A DNA stretch of 64,000 nucleotides from Azadirachta indica. Taxonomy: Eukaryota; Streptophyta; Magnoliopsida; Sapindales; Meliaceae. The notes beneath the pieces were generated by a model, which saw only the letters and a program-made list of their open reading frames with translations, was not told the DNA's origin and ran no database searches. The translations under genes and the position numbers were made by a program. Positions 35,567-48,305 of this stretch are shown piece by piece (the first letter of the stretch is position 1; each line of letters opens with the position of its first letter). The stretch is from positions 1,447,182 through 1,511,181 of the forward strand of contig CM040445.1 in NCBI GenBank assembly GCA_022749755.1. Direction: 5' to 3'.

Positions 35567-38500
35567 ATGGAGTCCTTTTACTTCGTTGTTTTCGCTTGTC
35601 TTGCAGCAGTGGTGTCAGCCATGGAGCTGAGTAAATCAGGCAAAGACCATGTTAATACATCCTCTGCTTTCAATGCTTTCAAGAACAATTATCTTGTCGT
35701 TTACTCCCTCATGATGGGTAATCTGCATTTTTTTAATTTAACGGGTTTTGGCATTTTGGCATAATTTTATTTCAGTAGCATAAATTTTTCCATTTTTCTT
35801 TCCCTTCATGTGGGTTTGCCAATTCTGTTTGTTTCTTTTGATCTAGGATTTAGATTGGAAAGGAAGCCAATGTGATTGAATTTTACGTTTTTTTCTTACG
35901 TATTTGATATGGATTGTTTTGGGAATATAATACGTTAAAGGTTCTGGATTTCCTTGAACATTTCTCACTTATTCCTAATGTCCGTTCGATCAGGTTGGAT
36001 CTTTAACATTAGTATTGTATTTAGAGATTAGTTGCTTATAAGAAAATAAAATTTATATACTTGAAGGCGAATACTATAACAATTTGTTGCTATTGTTTAG
36101 AATTGTTTAAATGGTGGGATGTTGCTTTGATGTTCATTATGTATGATTTTGTATCTCTTCTTGTTGAAAAACTGGCTGAATTGGTCGTGGCAATAGCCGG
36201 AGATTGGCTGCAGGGTCCATATGTTTACTACCTCTACAGCCAGTATGGATTTGGTAAGGGGGATATAGGGCAGCTCTTTATTGCTGGTTTTGGATCATCT
36301 ATGTTGTTCGGAACAATTGTTGGATCCCTAGCTGACAAACAGTAAGATCTTTGTGTTCATTCATTTCATACTCAAGGAAACTCACATTTGAAAAAAGAAA
36401 AAATATTAGCTCATCGAGTACTGATTAAACTATTGATTATTAATTGTATGCCTAATTTAGGGGTCGGAAGAGAGCATGTGTGACTTACTGTATAGCTTAC
36501 ATACTAAGCTGTGTCACTAAACATTTTCCTGAGTACAAAATTTTGATGGCGGGACGCATATTAGGAGGCATTGCCACTTCTCTACTGTTTTCAGCCTTCG
36601 AGTCTTGGCTTGTTGCAGAACACAACAAGGTTTGTCTCTGCTAATGAATTGCTGTTCTGTAAGCACACATTACCTTTTAAGAATTCTTAAATTATATGCT
36701 ATGCTGTATAGTCATCAAAGTTTTCCAGATAAGCAAGTGACATGCTTATCCATCTTAAGAGGTGAAGCATAATGTAGAATGATTTGTAGAGCGTACTGCC
36801 AAATATAAGTGGATTAACTATTTTCTCCATGCGATTGCATGGATTTATGACTCCTGACTGTTTCTAGTTTGTTTCACCAAGAATCCTTTTGAGATCTACG
36901 TGTGCAGTAGATATTTGCAATAGGTCTTCTTGTTTGTATTTTGTTTTGTGTCTTATTGCTCATTTTGAATTTTTCAGAGGGGGTTTGATCAACAATGGCT
37001 GTCAGTAACATTCTCTACAGCAATATTTCTGGGAAATGGTTTAGTTGCCATTGTCTCTGGATTGTTTGGTAATTTACTAGTAGATGCTCTGGGTTTTGGC
37101 CCTGTTGCTCCGTTTGATGCTGCTGCAAGCTTTCTTGCCGTTGGCATGATCATCATATTATCGTCATGGACTGAAAACTATGGAGACCCTTCAGAAAGCA
37201 AGGACTTGTTGGCTCAGTTCAAGGGTGCTGCTGTTTCCATTGCTTCTGGTAAATCTCTAATCTTGTCCCTTTAGTGCTCTCGGCTTACTGACCTTTCACC
37301 ATGTAACTTTAATTATGTATGCAATTGTAGTATGGATTAAAAGTTTTATACATGAGACAAATACCAATAATGTGCAGATGTGCCTATCCCTAGTTGTTAC
37401 CGATACCTTCTTGATTGTTATTTCTGCGGACATCTTCACTTGCATTGATTACACCCTTTGAGTGAGACATGTTCGTTTGGCTTGCTCATATGAACTATGA
37501 CCCATTTTCAGATAAAACTAAGGATCAATTATTCTGTATAATTTTCTTCTATTTTTCTCATCTTGTAATTGCTATCCCTTGACTTGTCCAATTTATCCTT
37601 TTTTATCTATTGGTAATTTCTATTAATATCATTTTCTATCTCGGATCAGATGAGAAAATTGCATTGTTGGGTGCAATACAGTCTCTATTTGAAGGTTCGA
37701 TGTACACATTTGTCTTCCTCTGGACTCCTGCTCTAAGCCCAAGTGATGAGGATATTCCACACGGGTTCATATTTGCGACATTCATGCTGGCTTCAATGTT
37801 GGGAAGTTCATTTGCCTCTCGACTTATGGCCCGTTCACCCCCAAAAGTTGAGAGCTATATGCAGATTGTTTTTGTAATCTCTTCAGCTTCCCTCCTGATT
37901 CCCATCTTTACAAATGTATGCTCTGGATTCTTTTTATATTTTTGTCTTTCTTATCCGGGTCAGTTTTACTGTTACTGATAGTGCTGTGGAAGCCCTTGTG
38001 TTTGTAATAAGTTTTCTGCTAGTTTGAACAGTTCTTGGAGACACCTTCCAATGTGAGAGGTGGAAGCATTTCATTTTCTGGGTCCCTTCAGCTGCTTGGC
38101 TTCTGCACATTTGAGGGCTGTGTCGGGATATTCTGGCCTTCTATGATGAAGATGAGGTCCCAATATATTCCTGAGGAAGCGAGGAGCACCATCATGAACG
38201 TCTTTCGCATTCCTCTCAACATCTTTGTCTGCATCGTGTTGTACAACGTGAGTTCAACATTCTTCCGGTACAATGTAATACTATTTATTCTGAAAACTGG
38301 TCCGTATCCTTTTTGAAGGTTAGCGCGTTTCCCATCACCCTCATGTTTGGCATGTGCTCGATTTTCCTCTTTGTGGCGTCTGTATTGCAGAGGCGGCTCC
38401 TGGTGCTTGCAGAGAGCCAAAAACCAAGTTTGTTTTCTGATTTTCTTTTATATCCTTTTTGCTGAATTACCATCATTTCTGTTGGTTCCCCTGGACAACT

Positions 38501-38613
38501 CAGTTATTCTGTTCATTGCCTTCCTTAACAAATGCATTTCTTTTGTTACAGAGTCACAAGATTGGACAACAATGATGGAGAGGAATTCCGAAGCAGAGCC
38601 TCTTGCCGTCTGA
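35567..38613 (+). CDS. MFS carrier, MFSD5/MOT2 molybdate-anion transporter-like
   Basis: Eight exons: 35567-35717, 36197-36341, 36461-36629, 36978-37248, 37650-37915, 38032-38247, 38319-38427 and 38552-38613 (TGA), phases consistent, 462 residues, the normal length. About 12 membrane segments. The MFS loop 2-3 signature is present as GSLADKQGRKRACVTYCI, preceded by AGDWLQGPYVYYLYSQYGF. FESWLVAEHNKRGF, the long central loop and QYIPEEARSTIMNVFRIPLN are typical of the MFSD5/MOT2 subfamily. The Chlamydomonas member MOT2 imports molybdate; the substrate in plants is not settled and the sequence does not decide it. Arabidopsis At4g27720 is the expected counterpart. Confidence 0.93.
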
Positions 38614-39547
38614 TTCACCTTGATGGATAAACACAAACATTTTTAAAATTGCGACCAACCACCTTCTTGTTATACATTGCAATCTGATCAATAAGGCTGG
38701 GGAAGGATTTTGCATTGAGCTCCGCTTCATATTATAGTTAAGACTTAGATCGGTTTGCAGGCAGTGGGTTTAAATTATAAGAAACGGATTGCTAGGTGGA
38801 AGAATGACAATATTCAATGTAGATTGATGCTGCACAGCTTTTCGACATATTTCATCTAATGTTAATTCTAAACATTTTGTAATGCTTTTCAGCATATATA
38901 ACATATTTACCCAGATAAGTAGATAATTCTCAAGTGTATTATTCATTCTTCTGTTTAGATGAATCCCTGCCTCCCCAATTCATCTCATAATTGATGTAAT
39001 TGAAATTAATTTGTCTACTGAAGAAAGCAGTAACTTTCTCTTTATTGATTTAGAAAATAATAAGAAATAAGAATCCCAGAAGACTAACCATGTGAGAAGA
39101 GACAGATCTCACCGTTTTCTTAAGTCTTGTCCACATGACAGTAATGAATTGAATCAATCCATCCAATAATATTTTAAACATCCCCACTCTTCAAACTCCT
39201 CTTCTCTTCGTTCCCATTTCGATTCATAGCTGGGAACGACCAATCCAACTGGCTCATGTGCCAATTATTAACCACATCCACATATTTAATATTTTTATAT
39301 TTCTGTCTTAACCCATTTGAATTAGCTAATTTCTCTTTCTATCCCGAGTCTTTAGCGCAATTATAACTTATTAATTTTCCGAGAAAGAGGGCATTGGGGT
39401 AAATTAGCGTTCGACTTGTCATCTTTTGCTTTCACCACTCTGTCTTCAGACATTTAGGCCAATAAGATTTGGCTCTCCAAACACCTCCAGAGTTCTTCAT
39501 CCCGCTCCTAAATTTCAGAAAAAAGGCAAGTCCTCATAGCAGGAGAA
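38614..39547. other. MFS 3' UTR and phytocyanin promoter
   Basis: About 930 bp. The left part should be the MFS 3' UTR; the right part should be the promoter and leader of the phytocyanin gene. No other gene or repeat seen. Confidence 0.5.
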
Positions 39548-40224
39548 ATGGCCAATCTCAGAAATCCTAGATTTTATTTTTTATGTGCTTTTCAGCTTCT
39601 TTTGTTAATGCAACTGCAGTCCAAAGTCTCCTGCTATCAATACAAAGTTGGAGATTTAGATGCTTGGGGCATTCCCACTTCAGCAAATCCTCTGGTCTAC
39701 GCCAAATGGTCCAAATATCACACTTTTGCCGTTGGAGATTCTCTCTGTAAGTTTCCTACTCTTCTTCTTTATTATCCTCACATTTTATGTTTATGATCTT
39801 TCATTTCAAGATAGTTTATTGCTCATCATATGTTATTGCAGTGTTCTTGTACCCACCAAGTCAAGATTCAGTGATTCAAGTAACAGAGCAATCTTACAAC
39901 TCATGCAACATTACGAATCCAGTCCTGTACATGAACAATGGAAACTCTCTATTTAACATAACTTCAGAAGGGAATTTCTACTTCGCAAGTGGAGAAACAG
40001 GGCACTGTGAAAAGAAGCAGAAGTTACACATCACAGTTGGAAATGTGTCTGCATATTCTCCTTCTTACAGCCCAAGTGCGCTGCCTGAAATTGCACCCTC
40101 TTACACAAATGTCTTTGGCTCAATTCCACACCCACCTTCTTCTTCGATAGCACTAAGTGTTTCAGTGGCCATTACAGCTGTTATCGTATCAGCAGCATGT
40201 GCAATAATCGGCGGCATCATGTGA
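39548..40224 (+). CDS. Early-nodulin-like protein (phytocyanin domain)
   Basis: Two exons, 39548-39746 and 39842-40224 (TGA), 193 residues. A signal peptide covers about residues 1-29 (hydrophobic core FLCAFQLLLLMQL). The phytocyanin domain follows: YKVGDLDAWGIP, KWSKYHTFAVGDSLLFLYPP, QSYNSCNITNPVLYMNNGNS, FYFASGETGHCEKKQKLHI. Then comes a Ser/Pro-rich stretch (YSPSYSPSALPEIAPSY) and a hydrophobic C-terminus typical of GPI anchoring. The two cysteines for the disulfide are present. The usual first copper-ligand histidine after the LLFLY strand is absent (SQDSV instead), so copper binding is unlikely. That is standard for ENODLs, which act at the plasma membrane/cell wall surface. The intron position in the middle of the domain is common in the family. 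Confidence 0.92.
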
Positions 40225-41018
40225 CCTGCATAACTATTCAGAATCCAACTACCTTTTCTTCTTTCTTCATTTTCGGTTCATATAATAATTCTTTGTTACA
40301 ACTTTGAGAGAAAGTAAAATGTTGATTTTTTATGCAGCTTCCATGTACGTGATCGCTATGTTTTTTATTATTTGATCTGATTTGCCAGAGCATGTAATTA
40401 CGCAAAAAGAATCTAAGGAGCTTCGTTGTTAAAAAAAGATTAAAGGGTTTCTCACTTGCTCTTTTGCATTTTTCTAAGAAAAGAAAACGCCACTTTCCAG
40501 GCTTACAAGAACGAGAAAGTTAATCCAAAACAACACCGCCGGATATTATGGACAAAAGCTTCCCAACCTCCATTAATTTATACTTGTCTTGACAGCTGGT
40601 TCTGAACTTTGTACCGACAGCTTTCCTTTCACATCTCTTGGGGTTCAGTTATAGATTTATGAGCCAGCCTCAACACAAAAATGGAATTGCGGGTTCCAAA
40701 AATATTCCGAAGAAAACAAATTGTACATTTAGGTGGATTATTAGATGCTGATGCTGCTTTCTGAATACCATAAGCCCCATCTTTCTTTGCCCTACCAAAA
40801 AAATATTTTGAAAAAGTGGGGAACGTAACTGGCGTCCATTATAACTGCTCAAATTTACAAGTTCTACCAAATGGGTGACACGATTAGTAGGGCTAAGATG
40901 TAAAACAAAATTTCCTCTATTGTCATAAGAAACTTAAGAAAACAATTAAATTGAAAAAAAAAAAAAGTCTTGAGAAAATTCGGCTATAAGCAGCCAACAA
41001 TACAGCAGAAAGCATTAT
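40225..41018. other. Convergent spacer, phytocyanin and MTA 3' ends
   Basis: About 790 bp between facing stop codons. No coding frame of quality. An A-run lies at about 40954-40966. Confidence 0.55.
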
Positions 41019-44000
41019 TCAGTTGGCCATATCAGCATCTATTGCCATCGGCTTCTCTTCAGAAGTGTAGGCAACCTCAGCAGCCACGGACTGCTCAGAA
41101 AACTGCATTGCCGAGGGCCTTGATTCAAAAGGGCTTCTTGTTTGATTAGCACTAGAGTCTATTTCCATTGCAGAAGCTCTAGGTGGGGAAGGCGGCTGCA
41201 CTGCAACTTCAGGGTAAGCAGCTTTGAACCGTGCACGTAGCCCCTCATCAACCAAACGTACTCCATCTAATTGATTGCCGAGTGACATCCAACTGATTAA
41301 ACAAGAAAAAACTAAGTTCAATGAAAGAAGATAAACAAAAGATGTTGCATGTAATCACTTTCTTTAAAGATATTATAGGAAAACTGCAAAGCTTCAGTAA
41401 GTCACATGCTACAGTGAACAGATTGGAACTTATGTACTATTGGAAGATATTTATCAATTTAATTTTGTTAAAACCAGTATCAATAATGCATAGGAGTAAT
41501 ATTGAAGCCATTATAAATAACACTCATAACTATGATTCGAGAATGCGAACCCTGCATGTGTATTGTGCATGCGAGCAAACAATTCCAGCTTTCTTGTCCT
41601 TGGACTAATCCTCTCCAGCATAGGATACATCTGCCAGAAAATGCATTTGTATGAATTTGTGCATGAGATAAGGAACAAAATCAATTAACTTCAGTAATAA
41701 CAAGAAGATAATGATTATTAGGAGACAATGCTGCAGAAGTTAATACTTATTCACTTCACAAAAGAAAATAGAATACACCCATCAGCCATGAAAGGAAATA
41801 GAATACACACATAAGCCTGCTTCAAACCAACAACAGAATAAGCAACACCACTATCTCAAAGGGACAAAACAGAATTGTAACAGGCAACAGGTCAATTATA
41901 AAAAAATAACAAAATGTCTTCAACAAACCTCATCTGGCTTACGGCTTGTCTCTCGAACCTCGGCAACGATGACATCAGTATCAATATTCCTATTTACTTC
42001 CGGATTCCCCTTTATTCCAACAAGGCAGTGCTCCTTACTATGATTGAGCCAATGGCCAGTCCGCCCAGTCCTAATTATTCGCTGAAGTTGATTAGTCTTC
42101 ACCCATATAATCTCCTCAACACGCTTGTAACCCCAAAGCTCTAAACTGCAAGAAAAAAAGCATTAATATGAAGCCTATCTAGGACTCTTAATGAAGATGA
42201 TTAATCATGTTAAGATACTATGGGCATCGCCAAAGATACACACTTACCATTCACGTCCAAGCTCCATAGCACGTCCAGTGACCCAAAGGAAAATCAGACC
42301 GTCAGTCTGCAATGCAGGAACATTAAGATTGCGCATCTCATCGTCAGCCATCGTCCCATAAGGCAATTCCATATGAATATCCCAGGGAGGATCAGCCATT
42401 ATAACTCCAAATTGTCCTAAAATGTCCATTCGAAAAGTACGAATATCACAATTAATCCATTGTGGTTCGCCAAGTTCTACTTCTGAACAATATTCAGGAC
42501 GCTGAGGCTTTAATGGTTTGGGCGGGGCAAGACCAGCACCCATCATTGCAGGTGGTAAATCTCTCTCCGGATCAAGCTCATAGTGAATATACTTGCATGT
42601 CTGGCTAGACGAAGAGAAAGATATTACTCTTATGCTAAAAATAATATCAGATTAATATGGTTGGTGCAAAGCAAAAATAATTTCACCTTCATGTGCCGGC
42701 ACGTATCAAGAAAGGAACAGTCACCTAAAGTAATGTCAGTATGCGGAGCAATTATTCGACGAAAATGAACCTGCAAAGAATTAAAGTATTTTATAAATGA
42801 CTCAGGTTCATTATTTACGTCATTGTTCCCTCCAACGTGTCTTAACCAAAGCAACATTTATAAAAAAACTCATCTAATTATTCTAAACAGCACTACCAAC
42901 AGAACTCCATTCTCAGCATATCCACATCTGATCATATGTAGTTTACAGTCATTTCTTTGTAATTAAACCAATTTTCAATATTTGACAATTTGTCACAACT
43001 ATATCCCCGGGACAACTCTATTATTTAGAAAATAAACAATGCTAACAATGCCACATTTCCTACTAACCTTCTCACAAGCTGCAAAGGAACCTGTTTTAAG
43101 TCGGCAATCCTCTTTAGTCAGAGACGAACAATATTCCTTCACTTGAGAACCACCTTTGCTCTTGAACTAACCAAACAAAAACAATAATAATTAAACATCC
43201 AATAAACAATTGCATAAAACAAACTCAAAAGCACCAAATACCTTCGCAGCCACAGCAGTTTCCTTAGCAGTCGGCCGTTGAATAAGGTCCAACAATTCCT
43301 CGCCAGCTTTCGATCTTTGTGACTCCTTGTATGTCTTCTTACTCAACATTTCTTGAATATCAATCCAGTCATCTTCTTCTGTTCTCTTCTGTTGCCTATT
43401 ATTAGTATTCATCATCGCTCCTCGCTGCATTCCCATCATTCCTCCTCTTCCCCTGGGCCCCATTAATCCTCCTCCTCCGTAAATTGATGCCATTTCCGCC
43501 ATGTGGGGGTCCCACATCTCTGGCCTCTGAATTCCATACATGTCCATTGGACCTTGATTTTGATTTTGATTTTGATTCTGACTGTTCCCACCTTCGTTCA
43601 ATTCTTGCTTCACTTCTTGCTTAACCTGAACATTTTTCGGCAATTCTCTCAACAATCGAATTTTATCAATACTTAAAACCATAACCCTAGATTTTCCACC
43701 GATTGACAACTCGTCAAGCTCGACTCCACCGTTATCTTCCGCTATACTCTTCAACGCCGTCTCCACCGCCAAAACCGCACCGGCCTCCCCACCGAGCTCT
43801 CTCAAAGCCTTCTTCTCCGCCGCCGTCCAGCTCGCGTCACTCTCCAGCTTCCTTGCTATAATCGACGAATCCACGGGCTTGAACGGCACTCGCTGCAACA
43901 AACAAGCGGCGACCATAGCCTTCACGACCGCCATCGGAATCCCGCTCTCATGAACCACAAACTTCCCGGACCTTTTCTCGTCCTCAGCTCCTCCGTAGAC

Positions 44001-44314
44001 CGCACCAAATTCTCTGCCGGCTCCTGTTTAACATTATTACTACTATTGCCCTGAGTGGCGTGGGGTTTCGGGGGCAAATTGGGGATTTCGGGGAGGGGAG
44101 GAGTAGGGTTGAAATTTCGGCGGTTTAAATTAGAGATGAGATTGAGAGAGACATCGAGAGAGGAGATGAGATTTGGGACTAGGTTTTGGAGAGACGAGAG
44201 AAGTTCCAGGTGGGTTTTGTGTTGAGACTCGATTCGAGATTCAAGTTGAGAGCGTAGCTTTTTGATGCTCGCGACGCTGCCGTCATCGGTTTTACCAGGG
44301 ATCTCGGCGTCCAT
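41019..44314 (-). CDS. MTA: m6A mRNA methyltransferase MTA (METTL3), frame break in exon 1
   Basis: Seven exons, read from the start: 44314-43242, 43166-43068, 42770-42687, 42600-42248, 42145-41929, 41630-41551 and 41292-41019 (TGA). All phases fit if exon 1 gains one base, giving about 726 residues (Arabidopsis MTA has 685). Parts in order: N-terminal coiled coil ([20 protein letters not shown]), a helical region ([20 protein letters not shown]), a Gln/Asn repeat, two CCCH zinc fingers ([36 protein letters not shown]), then the MT-A70 domain with catalytic DPPW (near residue 489), [19 protein letters not shown] and [20 protein letters not shown] is the catalytic subunit of the nuclear mRNA m6A writer and is essential in Arabidopsis. 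The first 90 codons run in one frame. From about 44035 down, the family-like sequence ([15 protein letters not shown], then AMVAACLL) is in another frame, as if one base were missing near 43960-44035. Confidence 0.92.
43551..43582 (-). repeat. Hexanucleotide repeat coding Asn-Gln in MTA
   Basis: A run of TTGATT/TTTTGA-type units on the plus strand encodes a QNQNQNQNQ tract in a low-complexity linker between the helical region and the zinc fingers. It remains in frame. Confidence 0.85.
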
Positions 44315-44913
44315 TGCCAGTGAGTTCGAGTTTGTCAGTTCAGCGGAGGCTGGGTTTAAGAAAAAAATATATTTTTAATAAATATTTAAAAATTAATATG
44401 TTACTATATTCTTTATACAAATTATACGTACAAAACACGTTTTTTATTTTTTTACACGAACTCTTTTCCTAATGGGGTAGTATTACCATTATTCCATGTA
44501 ATTATTATTTTATATAATATTTCGTATTGTTTGTTTATATTGACTGTGCTTTTCATATACTATAAAAGAATTACACACATTTAATTTAAAGATATATAAT
44601 TACGGCATAATTTTAGAAGAAATGTGTATGTTTGTTTAATAAATCATTTTAAGTTTTTGAAAGTAATTTTCAAATTTAAGATTGAAAAATTTTCGGTTAA
44701 CAATAGTAATAAGAAGAAGAAGAAGAAGAAGAAGAAGAACAATAATATCCGCAGTGTATTCTTCAAATAAATTAATGAACTCGTAATACTCAATATAATC
44801 AAGTTCATCAATATTAAAAGAATTACATTTATATACAAGAAGAAGAAGAACCAACCAACAAAAAAGGTAAGAGAAAAAACTATGCAAAATTATCTTCAAT
44901 CTGGTTCTATCCT
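44315..44913. other. MTA promoter and OPT 3' UTR
   Basis: About 600 bp. It contains a (GAA/AAG)n microsatellite at 44711-44739 and a shorter one near 44838-44850. MTA and OPT are on the same strand, so MTA's promoter is in the right place here next to the end of OPT. Confidence 0.55.
44711..44739. repeat. (AAG)n microsatellite
   Basis: About nine uninterrupted AAG units between the OPT stop codon and the MTA start codon. Confidence 0.95.
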
Positions 44914-47900
44914 CTAGGTGAAAACAGCGCAGCCTTCAACAACTCCTTCAGCAGTGGGACAAGAAGCGTAAGGACAACCGTCAAGATTATTCCCCCACCA
45001 ATCAACACTTATACCTTCCAATCCCAAGCAAAAGTAAATAAGCACACCCATAAATGCAAGCCCAGCGTCCAGCGCACCAGAAAGCACATAATTGTAACGC
45101 CGCCACAAGTCTGGTCGATATCTATACAAAACAAATCCTGAAAGAAATCCCACAATTATCCAAGTAGTGTAGTTCACCGCCGTAGCTGGCGGCATCATTC
45201 CTGTGGCACCGATTAACACTGGCATATTTATCAGTCTAATCCATTCTTGGTCTGGAAATGTCTTGGAAGCTCGCCAAACAAGTACTGGGGCTATTGCTCC
45301 TGCCAGAAAGAACCAGTTTATTGCCTCGTAAGTTCCCAAATCTCCAAAAATTCTGCGCGGTCCTATGAGTCCCCAGATGACTGATGCATCATAGAAGACA
45401 GTGTCACTCGGGCAAGTCCACACGCTGTTTGAAGCTGTTGTGTCGCAGATGTCAGAAATGGTTTCCATTAGCCACCAGGCTGTGCCCAAGTAGACCAAAC
45501 AAGCTATGACGGTTCCCACAATCTGAGCAGATTCATTTCAAGAGTTCTTATTCATCGTGATGTAATCTAAAGAAGAGACTTTTGGTATGAAATGATAACT
45601 AAATTACCTGTGCCATGAACATTGTCCTAGGAGGAATTTTCATATAGTGGCCCAGCTTGAAGTCTTGCAGAAAAGTGATTGCTTGTGTCATACTTATGTA
45701 TCCGTAAACCTTGAAGCACATGTTAGCAACTGGATATCCGGGATAAATGTATCCGATTATGTACTCGGTGATAATGTTCAATCCTGGTGTCTGTTGTAGT
45801 CAGCAAGGAGATCATCAGGTAATTATATGCCGAGGAGTATTGGTTAAGTTCATGCAACAACCTTGTGAGATAAAATTACCTGGTTTGTGATGGCGGTGAT
45901 GATTCCAATGGGAAGAGTGAATACAATCGCGATTGCACAGGCTAGTAAAACACCCCACCACGGCAACTGCAGCTGATCATTGTAATACTCGCAAGCAAAA
46001 ATGGTTGCTGCTATGTTTATCAAAAGAATGCAAACAAACCACCACTCCGGAACTTGCTTGTACTTCCTCATCAGTTTAGTGTGTACGTCCATTCCTTTTT
46101 CCTGAAAACTTGCTTTACTTTGTTCCCATATTTCCCTGCATTTCAATGCTGAAGTGAGCTTCTTAAATCTTTCATTTGACACAATATTACTAAATCATAT
46201 CACAGTTTACTACCTTCCATGGAACAGCGCAACATGTACAATTGTAGCAGTGAGCGCAGCAAAGCCAACCCCGTAACTCATGGCAAAAAATGTGCTCAAA
46301 TAAAGACGCCCTTCGCGCTCGTATGCCGCAATGTCGAGGTGGAAATTGGAGTCAATGATGGCTGAAATGTTGTATTCTTGACCGGTTGATGTGAAAAGCT
46401 CGTCGGAAAATATTGGGAAGGTTTTGGCGTGGTACACATCGAGCCAGTAGCAAATGGGAATCAAAACATACATGAGAAAAACAAATCCTGCCGCAACATT
46501 GGCTGTGGCAAACCATGGGCTTGCCAGCGGGCTTCCAAGGTAGGACGAAATAGTAGACCAGTCGATGCCGAGAGCCCCAATCCCGAGCCCATAAAGGCCC
46601 GAACCAAGTTGTTGGGCCAGCACAGATTTGGGAAAAATCCAGCATATCCAGGACAGGGAAGTAAGCATTTCAAAGAGGTAGCCTGGGAAGACATAGTAAG
46701 CAAAGCTGCAAATGAAGGCGATTACGAAGAATTGGGTTCGTGTTACGCTGCCTTTGGACCGATTCTCTTTCTCGTGCAGAGCCCTGAAGAGAGAGAATGT
46801 ATTTGAAAGTTCGGTGGCATGCATCCAAATACTCAATCATGAATAATAGGAAATTTCATTTTACCCCTCATCTTTTTACAAAAATTTTAATTTATTCAAC
46901 AAGATCGATTGGACACTTGTTACTAGTATTTTACGTTGTTTTATTTCAATCTATAATATTGAAAAACATAGCTCTTACCTAATTAGCACGTTTTGATTTC
47001 TCTTCATTTAATAGAATAATGTTCTTTTTCGTTAAAAAAAAGGACCTAATTTCTGTGTATATGAATTATAACTTACGAACTTCATGGAATTGGTTTTAAT
47101 TTGTTCTTGTTAAAATACTTCCCTTATGATTCTTGAAATTTATGAGTTCCGTTGCGGAGTGACAGGCCCTCTTATTAAAGTGGCATTTAATAAAAAAATA
47201 GAAATTAGAGAGAGGGAGATCAAAAGAGTAGGGGTTAAAGCGAAACAAATATTAAGCAATTAGAGATATTTATGAACTCCCATTAAACTAGTCAAGTAAT
47301 TAAAAGTTTGTAAAAGTTAAGAGATTAAAGTGAAATTTCCCAAGAACAATTATCACCAACGTAGCAATACCCACCCACCCAATCTGAAGAGAATGATCAG
47401 AAATACGTAGGAAAATTGACAAAAAAAATACCAGAGAAATGAAAGCATTAAACTTGGATAAATGAACACGGAGAAAGAAGAAAATTACCTGAACAGAGAA
47501 ACTTGAACTAGATTTGCTGGCCACCACATTGCTGCTGGCTCCACCAAATACCTACGAAATATCCCAGCCCAACCAAATCCCAGCACCTACCATTCAAACC
47601 CCATCAAACCTAACAATCGAAAAATGATTACCAGAAGAAAAAAATCAGATGCAAAATGTAACCTGCGTGGTGAATACAACCAGGAGGGAGACGCAAAAGG
47701 TGATGTGTTTCTTGTAAAAAACTTTAACAACAGTAACAATATGAATGGCGTAAACACTGCCGGCTCCAGAATTGGCAAAGATTGTGATAAGAACATGTTC
47801 TTTCACATTGAAGGGTCCAGGATTCAGCGTAAATTCCCAACGAGTTCCTTTGAAGAAGACGCGGTCAGTGATTTTTGCTGCCATTAGTTGGCCGAGAGGA

Positions 47901-48305
47901 ACCACAGCAATTTGAGCTGAAATGGCTGTGATTGTTAACGGTTCTGTGCGGTACCAGAAGAATTGGTTTAGAAACGATAGGAGAACGCACGAGAGCGTGC
48001 CTAAAACCCACATCCGAAATGTGAGGACAGGCAGAGAAGGATCGTCTGTCGTTGACACAGTTAAGGCAACTTGTTCTACGGGTGAGTTTTCTTCAGGTTC
48101 TTCCATTTCGTTGATTTCTGATAGAGATTTTGTTGCTTGGGATGAAGACGTTGCAGTGTTGGAACCATATTGCTCGGACACTGCAGGGAAATTGTCAAGT
48201 AAATTGGAGTGATTTAAGACAATAAGAAGAACTAATACATAATTATAGCATAGGGAGAGATTTACACAGAGGGGTTTGAATCTCGTGTGCAGATTCTTCT
48301 TCCAT
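44914..48305 (-). CDS. OPT: Oligopeptide transporter, OPT (PT clade)
   Basis: Seven exons, read from the start: 48305-48266, 48180-47663, 47586-47489, 46783-46214, 46135-45880, 45790-45608 and 45522-44914. All phases fit, 757 residues, normal for the peptide-transporter clade. I placed the start in a tiny first exon ([13 protein letters not shown]). The two OPT signatures are present: NPG at residues 133-135 ([12 protein letters not shown]) and KIPPR at 545-549 ([12 protein letters not shown]). Others are [41 protein letters not shown] and the C-terminal [14 protein letters not shown]. These proton-coupled carriers in plants transport short peptides, glutathione or metal-linked substrates. 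The long loop resembles the OPT5/8/9 group more than OPT1, but the subtype is uncertain. With the YSL gene this is the second OPT-superfamily transporter in the window. Confidence 0.92.

Noticed and set aside
46429..46806. 125-codon plus-strand frame
   Set aside because: Shadow antisense to an OPT exon (46214-46783).
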